A stretch of 5,392 nt of DNA, taken from the NCBI GenBank assembly GCA_003542355.1, contig DPKU01000015.1, positions 1 to 5,392 of the forward strand, read 5' to 3'. This document shows positions 1-4,358 of the stretch, one piece after another. Positions within the stretch are counted from its first letter, which is position 1; each line of letters opens with the position of its first letter. Source of the DNA: Clostridiales bacterium (lineage in GTDB: Bacteria > Bacillota > Clostridia > Peptostreptococcales > Anaerovoracaceae). The notes under the pieces were generated by a model. The model searched no databases. It worked only from the letters and a program-made list of their open reading frames with translations, and was not told the DNA's origin. Position numbers and translations under genes: made by a program.

Positions 1-906
1 GTCCTCCAAATCCTTGATTTTCGTGCCGGACTGCGTGCAGAGAATACATTTGACAGCAGAGAGGTTCTTATCCTTCACCTCCAGCATCACGTCGATATTC
101 CTGCCGGGAAGCTGCACAGTAAAATCCAGAAAAGCGTCGATCGCAATGCTCGCCGAATGGGATCCTGCCTTCTTTTCCGGATCCTGCTGGGAATAGTGGA
201 TCTTCTGAGGGCCGTCTTCCTTTTTCCAGGTGCGTCCGAAGGCCCGGATCACCTCTTTTACCCCCTCTGAGGCAGGGTCAGGATTCACCTGATCGTGGAG
301 ATTGTCATAGATCGCAGGAAGCCCCGATCGACTTGCGATCGCCAGCACATCTCCGGTATGGTAGGACCGGTCATCGTTTTCCAGAACCAGCCGATCCCTG
401 ACAGCTTCCGGCAGAGCCTGGCAACGGATCAGAAATCGTTGTACCGCCGCTTCTTTCTCCTGATACACTCCGCCCACATGCAGAACGATCTTATGCTGCT
501 TGTCCAGACCCAATCCGTCCAGCACACGGCAGTGATAGGTCAGATCCGCCACGGCCCGTTCCACCACCCCCGGATCCGGCGAATTGAGCACAGTATACTG
601 GCCCGGATGCATGGATACCCGCATGCCGTTTGCGCAGATCTTTGTCCCGATCCCGGACAACGTCTGTTCAAATGATTTCCACCATGGAAGCCGGTTCACG
701 GGACTGGATCCAAAGGGGATCAGATCTGAACTGATCCTGAAAAGACGAATGCCGTTTCGGATGTTGTAATCGATCTGCCGATCCAAGGCAGCCAGATTGT
801 GGGCAATCAGCTCCATCAGCAACGCTTCGGAAGAATTGCTCTGCCTGCAGGTCTTCATCTGCGTATCTTCCGGACCGATGGTTACACAGGCATATCCGAT
901 CCTCAT
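1..906 (-). CDS. uvsE: UV damage endonuclease UvsE (UVDE), 3' end cut by window edge
   Basis: UvsE nicks DNA immediately 5' of UV photoproducts and some other lesions, starting an excision repair route independent of UvrABC. Reading inward from the edge there are 302 codons without a stop; bacterial homologues are about 300-320 residues, so only the last few residues are missing. The TIM-barrel metal site is visible: H100 in SMHPGQY, H143 in LHVGG, E176 in LENDD, D201 and H204 in YDNLHD, K235 and H237 in KIHYSQQ, H250 in GSHSAS and E276 in DVMLEVKDKNLSA. Q103-Y104 match the lesion-probing Gln-Tyr pair described for the Thermus enzyme. A serine (S68, FGSSP) stands where other homologues carry a histidine. 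The ATG at 906-904 overlaps the TGA of the upstream tspO-like gene (ATGA) and lacks a good Shine-Dalgarno site, which suggests translational coupling. The identification is firm. Confidence 0.95.
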   Translation of the reverse strand, partial: MRIGYACVTIGPEDTQMKTCRQSNSSEALLMELIAHNLAALDRQIDYNIRNGIRLFRISSDLIPFGSSPVNRLPWWKSFEQTLSGIGTKICANGMRVSMHPGQYTVLNSPDPGVVERAVADLTYHCRVLDGLGLDKQHKIVLHVGGVYQEKEAAVQRFLIRCQALPEAVRDRLVLENDDRSYHTGDVLAIASRSGLPAIYDNLHDQVNPDPASEGVKEVIRAFGRTWKKEDGPQKIHYSQQDPEKKAGSHSASIAIDAFLDFTVQLPGRNIDVMLEVKDKNLSAVKCILCTQSGTKIKDLED

Positions 907-1709
907 GCCCTGCTGCTTTTCTTTGACTGCTTCAGAAAGAGATAGATTTCCGAAGCCGCATAAACAGCAATACAGAACAATACAGTGTAGATCACTGTAT
1001 TGTACTGTCCCGAAAAGCCGCTGTCCGAGGTATGCTTGAGCCAGATGCCGCCATAGGCCCAGATCAAGACCAGTCCGTAGGCTGCGTTCCGATTTCGAAA
1101 CATCGCAGTGACGCCGATGAGCATACCTGTCAGCAGAATGACCACGGTCCAGGTGGATTCTGATAGTCCGAACCCTTTCCAACCTAAACCCACCAGCAGT
1201 GTGGTGGCATTGGCAATGGCAGCTACGGTGATCCATCCGAAGTACACGCTGAAGGGCAGGCGGACAAAAAATCTTTCACGGCCTGACAGTGTGCTGTCCG
1301 TCAACGCCAAATTGATCTGGATCAGGCAGATCAGGATACCGGTGATCAAAATCAGAGACAGTGGGATCAACCGATAATGCCAGGAAAAGATCCAGGCAGT
1401 GTTGCACAGGGATGACAGCGTAAAAATCACCCGGATCCGATCTTCATTGTAATCGGGCGCGGCAGCGCCTTTCTCATGGAACAGCCCGAGCTGGTAGAGT
1501 GTGTAGAACGCAAGCAACACATAGATCAAGCCCCAAATGGCAAAGGTAACTCCGGCCGGCGCGAAAAGATTCGGATAGGAATCCGATACCTGGCCGGTCT
1601 GCAGGCCGTTGATGGGCAATGCATTGGCCAACCCGTTCACGCCCACCATCAAAATAAACGTAAGCGCCGTGAGCGCTTTCAGGATGCTGCTGTTTTTCTC
1701 AGATCGCAT
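903..1709 (-). CDS. TspO/MBR-related (tryptophan-rich sensory protein family) membrane protein
   Basis: The product has 268 residues and is almost entirely hydrophobic, with about seven or eight probable membrane segments (roughly residues 9-30, 50-75, 92-111, 113-136, 150-172, 186-204, 208-224 and 236-258). The stretch NLFAPAGVTFAIWGLIYVLL (48-67) and the WIFSWHY motif (106-112) are typical of a long Firmicutes group usually annotated as tryptophan-rich sensory protein, distantly related to TspO/MBR. TspO proteins bind porphyrins and act in stress responses; the role of this longer group is not known to me, so no specific function is claimed. The ATG at 1709 is chosen because GGAGGAG lies 7 nt upstream (1723-1717); the frame stays open much further upstream but there it is the antisense-like shadow of rubrerythrin. 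The stop overlaps the uvsE start by 4 nt. A perfect 11-bp inverted repeat lies in its last third. The family call is fairly sure, the function is not. Confidence 0.82.
   Translation of the reverse strand: MRSEKNSSILKALTALTFILMVGVNGLANALPINGLQTGQVSDSYPNLFAPAGVTFAIWGLIYVLLAFYTLYQLGLFHEKGAAAPDYNEDRIRVIFTLSSLCNTAWIFSWHYRLIPLSLILITGILICLIQINLALTDSTLSGRERFFVRLPFSVYFGWITVAAIANATTLLVGLGWKGFGLSESTWTVVILLTGMLIGVTAMFRNRNAAYGLVLIWAYGGIWLKHTSDSGFSGQYNTVIYTVLFCIAVYAASEIYLFLKQSKKSSRA
973..1007 (-). repeat. Strong inverted repeat inside the tspO-like gene
   Basis: ACAATACAGTG (977-987) and CACTGTATTGT (993-1003) are perfect 11-bp complementary arms around a 5-nt loop. After one mismatch the stem gains three more pairs (973-975 with 1005-1007). 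The element lies in codons for the penultimate part of the membrane protein, about 67 nt before the uvsE start. It could be an mRNA hairpin or an operator-like site; no U-tract follows, so it does not look like a terminator. Confidence 0.5.
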
Positions 1710-1715
1710 GATCTT

Positions 1716-1763
1716 GCTCCTCCATTCAAGAGGAGCGGAGGAATGTTGTATTCCCTCCGCTCC
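1716..1763 (-). promoter_or_regulatory. Two overlapping hairpins between rubrerythrin and tspO-like gene
   Basis: Read on the minus strand, the first hairpin (1763-1732) pairs GGAGCGGAGGGAAT with ATTCCTCCGCTCC around a 5-nt loop, 13 bp with one bulged base, starting 7 nt after the rubrerythrin stop. A second hairpin (1736-1716) pairs GCTCCTC with GAGGAGC and would bury the Shine-Dalgarno GGAGGAG (1723-1717) of the downstream gene. They share bases 1732-1736, so only one can form fully. The first is followed by TCTTGAAT rather than a U-tract, so as a terminator it would be weak. An attenuator or translation switch is possible but inferred from pairing alone. Confidence 0.45.
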
Positions 1764-1770
1764 GGATGAT

Positions 1771-2265
1771 TTAATATTTGATGAATTTCTGTCCGGGAAC
1801 GCCGCAGATCGGACATCTGTCGGGAACGACCTTCTCGATGTTTCCGCACACCGGGCACAAATAGTAAAACACCTCTTCGGATTCATTTTTGCTTTCCAGT
1901 GCCTCCTGGTACAGCTTTGCGTGGACTTCCTCGGCCTGCATCGCGTAGCTGAATGCCGTGACGGCTGCTTTATTGCCTGCAGCCTGGGCTTCCTGGAGGA
2001 ATTCAGGATACATTTCCTTGTATTCGTGGGTTTCACCCGCCATAGCCTCCGACAGATTCTCTTCCGTGGAGCGCACTTTCCCTGCCAGTTCAAATTCCTT
2101 GAGCGCGTGGATGGTTTCCGCATCTGCCGCTGCCCTGAACAGCTTTGCCGCATTCATTCTGCCTTCGGCCTCCGCTTTCTTGGCAAAGGCTAAGTATTTT
2201 CTATTCGCCTGAGATTCTCCGGCAAAAGCTGCCATCAGATTTTCCATCGTCTTTGTTTCGTTCAT
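1771..2265 (-). CDS. rbr: Rubrerythrin (diiron peroxidase with C-terminal rubredoxin domain)
   Basis: Rubrerythrin is a cytoplasmic NAD(P)H-linked peroxidase that reduces hydrogen peroxide to water in anaerobes and microaerophiles. The 164-residue product is somewhat shorter than the 190-residue Desulfovibrio protein but complete. Residues 1-125 form the four-helix ferritin-like domain: E17 (AFAGESQA), E50 and H53 (DAETIH), E81 and E84 (EYKEMYP) and E112 and H115 (AEEVHAKLY) fit the diiron ligand pattern. Residues 133-164 form a rubredoxin-like Fe(Cys)4 site, with C137/C140 (CPVC) and C151/C154 (CPIC). The ATG at 2265 is preferred because AAGGAG lies 6 nt upstream (2277-2272) and the protein then starts as the family usually does. 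An in-frame ATG at 2310 would add 15 residues (AAGGAAG, 4 nt upstream) and cannot be excluded. The gene has its own probable promoter and may be cotranscribed with the tspO-like gene and uvsE. Confidence 0.96.
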   Translation of the reverse strand: MNETKTMENLMAAFAGESQANRKYLAFAKKAEAEGRMNAAKLFRAAADAETIHALKEFELAGKVRSTEENLSEAMAGETHEYKEMYPEFLQEAQAAGNKAAVTAFSYAMQAEEVHAKLYQEALESKNESEEVFYYLCPVCGNIEKVVPDRCPICGVPGQKFIKY

Positions 2266-2366
2266 TTGCTTCTCCTTTGCTTCCGCATAGACTTCTTTGA
2301 ATCGTTCCATAGATCTTCCTTCATTCAATGCCTTCAAGAGATCTTTGCATTTCAATTCTTTCTCTT

Positions 2367-2395
2367 ATCATATAACAACTTCGCTGCTCCGGCAA
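2367..2395 (-). promoter_or_regulatory. Probable sigma-A-type promoter for rubrerythrin
   Basis: On the minus strand TTGCCG (2395-2390, 4 of 6 matches to TTGACA) and TATGAT (2372-2367, 5 of 6 matches to TATAAT) are separated by exactly 17 nt. Transcription would start near 2360, giving a leader of about 95 nt before the rubrerythrin ATG at 2265, or about 50 nt if the ATG at 2310 is used. It is the only clear gap in an otherwise tightly packed set of genes, which supports it. No experimental support is available. Confidence 0.65.
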
Positions 2396-2406
2396 CCGCC
2401 GGCAGC
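2383..2406 (-). terminator. GC-rich hairpin after msrB, possible weak terminator
   Basis: GCTGCCGGC (2406-2398) can pair with GCCGGAGCAGC (2393-2383) around a 4-nt loop, giving nine GC-rich pairs with a 2-nt bulge. It lies 34 nt past the msrB stop and is followed on the minus strand by GAAGTTGTTATAT, which is only moderately T-rich. It may end the cstB-msrB transcript, but the match to an intrinsic terminator is imperfect. The -35 element of the rubrerythrin promoter lies within the hairpin. Confidence 0.35.
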
Positions 2407-2413
2407 ATCGTTT

Positions 2414-2428
2414 GGTGATCTGATCACC
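2414..2428. promoter_or_regulatory. 15-nt palindrome upstream of the rubrerythrin promoter
   Basis: GGTGATC T GATCACC is a perfect 7-bp inverted repeat with a single central base, 19 bp upstream of the -35 box. The short centre makes a full RNA hairpin impossible, so a dimeric DNA-binding protein site is a more natural reading. It does not match the PerR, Fur, CRP or FNR consensus as I know them, so the regulator is unknown. Confidence 0.35.
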
Positions 2429-2439
2429 CAGGCAGTGCA

Positions 2440-2883
2440 TCAGTCAAAAAGCTTCAGCCATTCTTTGTATCCGCTTTCCTCCATCTGCTCCCGGGGAATA
2501 AAACGCAGGGATGCACTGTTGATACAGTAGCGCAGCCCGCCGCTGTCCCGGGGACCGTCGGGAAACACGTGCCCCAAATGAGCGTCGCCTGTTTTGCTCC
2601 GCACTTCGGTCCGCAGCATCCCATGGTTTGTATCTTTCACTTCCCGCACAAGTTCCGGATCGATAGGCCGCGAAAAACTGGGCCAGCCACAGCCGGATTC
2701 AAACTTTTCCGACGAAGAAAACAACGGCTCCCCCGTAGTGACGTCCACATAGATGCCCTCTTTAAAATGCCGGTTATACTCGTTTAAATAAGGTGTTTCG
2801 GTGGCATTGTTCTGCGTAACGTCGTACTGCTTTTTTGTCAGCACCTTCTTCAGCTCTTCTTTCTGTTTTTTTTCAAATTTCAT
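2440..2883 (-). CDS. msrB: Peptide-methionine (R)-S-oxide reductase MsrB
   Basis: MsrB reduces the R epimer of methionine sulfoxide in proteins, usually using thioredoxin. The 147-residue product has the hallmark motifs: GCGWPSF (64-70) with C65 as the probable resolving cysteine, H102 and H105 in AHLGHVF, and RYCINSASL (118-126) with C120 at the catalytic position. The two CxxC pairs that bind structural zinc in many MsrB proteins are absent, so it belongs to the zinc-free type, like the MsrB domain of MsrAB fusions. The ATG at 2883 is chosen because GGTGGAG lies 5 nt upstream and MKFEKKQKEEL is a plausible N-terminus; further upstream the frame only shadows msrA. The start overlaps the end of the msrA frame (ATGA), so translation is probably coupled to msrA. 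Confidence 0.96.
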   Translation of the reverse strand: MKFEKKQKEELKKVLTKKQYDVTQNNATETPYLNEYNRHFKEGIYVDVTTGEPLFSSSEKFESGCGWPSFSRPIDPELVREVKDTNHGMLRTEVRSKTGDAHLGHVFPDGPRDSGGLRYCINSASLRFIPREQMEESGYKEWLKLFD

Positions 2884-3416
2884 CGCTGCTCCACCGCTTT
2901 TCGGACTCTTCGGAATGCATCCCGGCCGATATGACAATATCCGCCCGGGTTCTTTTCCAGGTACTTCTGATGATCGTCTTCCGCAGGATCATAGCTTTCC
3001 AGCGGGACGACTTCTACCGCAACTGGCTTGCTTTATTTCTTCTGAAGCTCAATAACAGAAGCTTCTGCGATCCTCCGGTCCGCTTCGCTCTCATAATAAA
3101 TTCCGGTGCGATACTGGGGGCCGACGTCAAAACCTTGCCTGTTTCTGGTGAGCGGATCGATGGCATCAAAATAGAGCGCCAGCAGGCGATCCAGTGGCAG
3201 ATCGGCGGGATCGTATTCGACCTTCACCGTTTCCGCATGGCCCGTCTGGGTATAGCAAACTGCTTCGTAAGTAGGATTTCTGGTCTTTCCGTTGGCGTAG
3301 CCTACTTGCGTGGAGACGACACCCGGAATCAGATCCATATACTTTTGGAGGCCCCAGAAGCATCCTCCGGCCAGAAAAATGCTGCAAATCGCTCCCTTGT
3401 TTCCCGGTCCCTCCAT
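2880..3416 (-). pseudogene. msrA: Peptide-methionine (S)-S-oxide reductase MsrA, broken by one in-frame TAA
   Basis: MsrA reduces the S epimer of methionine sulfoxide in proteins. From the ATG at 3416 (directly after the TAG of the upstream yedE half, with AGGA 7 nt upstream) the frame encodes 127 residues: GGCFWG with catalytic C19, VGYANG (38-43), GHAE (59-62) and NRQGFDVGPQYRTGIYY (92-108). Codon 128 (3035-3033) is TAA. In the same frame the sequence continues as SKPVAVEVVPLESYDPAEDD, then HQKYLEKNPGGYCHI with C161, and ends with TGA at 2882-2880. The joined product would be 178 residues, a normal MsrA length. The stop stands where relatives have tyrosine (QKKYSKP), so one base change from TAT or TAC explains it. 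The 127-residue fragment lacks the conserved C-terminus, including the cysteine that usually serves to resolve the sulfenic acid. TAA ends other genes here, so it is not a reassigned codon. Confidence 0.9.
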
Positions 3417-3833
3417 CTACTTTTCCTGCCTTTCCGTCATAAATGCATAGAAAAACGTCCCCAGGATCATACCGAACATGGTTACCAGGCCCAGCAGTTT
3501 TCCTTCCCCAACCTGGGCCAGGACCGTTCCGGGGCATGCGCCGGAAATCGCCCAGCCAAGACCGAAAATTGCACCGCCAAGGATATTTTTCCGGATGATG
3601 AGCGGCTTCTTGCTGATCGTGATGGGCGTCCCGTCGCGCCCCTTCAATCCCAGCCGTTTCAGCACAGCCATTCCGATGCCTGCCGTGATGATGGCGGTGA
3701 TGATCACGTACGCCAGTTTGAGATCCTCTCCCGTGAACATGCGGAAAATCAGGTTATAATCAGAAGCACCCACCCGACTCAGGACAAACCCGAATATGGA
3801 TCCAAACAGGAGGTATTGCAGGTTTTTGTTCAT
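3417..3833 (-). CDS. YeeE/YedE family sulfur transport protein, second half
   Basis: This 138-residue membrane protein has about four membrane segments (residues 5-23, 40-58, 83-108 and 113-131). It carries the motif GWAISGACPGT (93-103) with C100, the signature of the C-terminal half of YeeE/YedE (DUF395) proteins. In that family conserved cysteines inside the membrane pass thiosulfate or related sulfur species; TsuA is the characterised case. Here the protein is encoded as two genes, and this is the partner of the gene just upstream. Its ATG at 3833 overlaps the upstream TGA (ATGA), and the Shine-Dalgarno GGGAGG lies inside the end of that gene. Its TAG stop directly abuts the msrA ATG. The substrate is inferred from family and neighbours (persulfide dioxygenase-rhodanese), not from the sequence itself. 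Confidence 0.88.
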   Translation of the reverse strand: MNKNLQYLLFGSIFGFVLSRVGASDYNLIFRMFTGEDLKLAYVIITAIITAGIGMAVLKRLGLKGRDGTPITISKKPLIIRKNILGGAIFGLGWAISGACPGTVLAQVGEGKLLGLVTMFGMILGTFFYAFMTERQEK

Positions 3834-4357
3834 GATACACCTCCCATGAGCAGCATCCGAATGAACGCCACGCCAATCGTCCCAAACAACAGGAAAAATA
3901 TTGTGGACAATATACTCGATGGATGCAGATTGGCAATGCCATGAATGCTGTGTCCAGAGGTACAGCCGCCTGCGACTCTGGATCCGAAGCCCAGCAGTAC
4001 TCCGCCGAGTAAAAACCAGGCCGCATATCCGGCAAAGGGCCACTGGACCTGTTGTGTGAACAATCCCATTTCTGCCGTCAGAAGCGCTCCGCCGGAAAAT
4101 CGGGCAGATAAAAAGCCACCCAGGATCATGCCCGCAATAAAGTAAAACCGCCAGTTGAAAATTTTGGTGTAGGTGGCCGTATTGAGCCATTTCAGTTTTG
4201 AATGAGGCAGAAACAGTTTGACAAGATTGCCGTATCCCGTGGATACGCCCAGCGCCGTGTTCAAAAAGTAATACATGAGCGGGACAAGCAGACCGATGGC
4301 GATCCCGCCCAGCCACCAGGGCCAGGGCTCTACAAACAGAAAATGCAAAACATTCAT
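3830..4357 (-). CDS. YeeE/YedE family sulfur transport protein, first half
   Basis: The 175-residue product has about four membrane segments (roughly 12-34, 70-88, 109-130 and 145-172) and the motif AGGCTSGHSIHG (129-140) with C132, the signature of the N-terminal half of YeeE/YedE proteins. Together with the next gene (motif SGACPGT) it makes up one complete two-repeat transporter in the inner membrane, likely for thiosulfate or a related sulfane-sulfur compound. The ATG at 4357 follows the TAA of the cstB-like gene after a single base and is preceded by a GGGGG ribosome binding site inside that gene. This order, persulfide dioxygenase-rhodanese followed by a YedE pair, is a known kind of arrangement and supports joint work on reduced sulfur. 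The direction of transport cannot be read from the sequence. Confidence 0.88.
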   Translation of the reverse strand: MNVLHFLFVEPWPWWLGGIAIGLLVPLMYYFLNTALGVSTGYGNLVKLFLPHSKLKWLNTATYTKIFNWRFYFIAGMILGGFLSARFSGGALLTAEMGLFTQQVQWPFAGYAAWFLLGGVLLGFGSRVAGGCTSGHSIHGIANLHPSSILSTIFFLLFGTIGVAFIRMLLMGGVS

Positions 4358-4358
4358 A

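Noticed and set aside
1710..2153. Upstream extension of the tspO-like frame by 148 codons
   Set aside because: The extension is arginine- and serine-rich, overlaps rubrerythrin in another frame, and the ATG at 1709 has a strong ribosome site and a hydrophobic start typical of the family.
1609..2193. Plus-strand open frame opposite rubrerythrin (194 codons)
   Set aside because: It is a mirror of the rubrerythrin codons, with no recognisable domain and no ribosome site or promoter that I could see.
2353..2355. TTG at 2355 as rubrerythrin start
   Set aside because: It lies only a few bases after the predicted transcription start, has a weak ribosome site, and the extra residues do not fit the family start.
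3033..3035. TAA in msrA as a reassigned (sense) codon
   Set aside because: TAA ends rubrerythrin (1773-1771) and the cstB-like gene (4361-4359) at expected lengths, so the code is standard here.
2835..3944. Long plus-strand open frame of 369 codons across msrB, msrA and yedE
   Set aside because: It is antisense to three clearly recognised genes, has no family features, and its length follows from the codon bias of the minus-strand genes.
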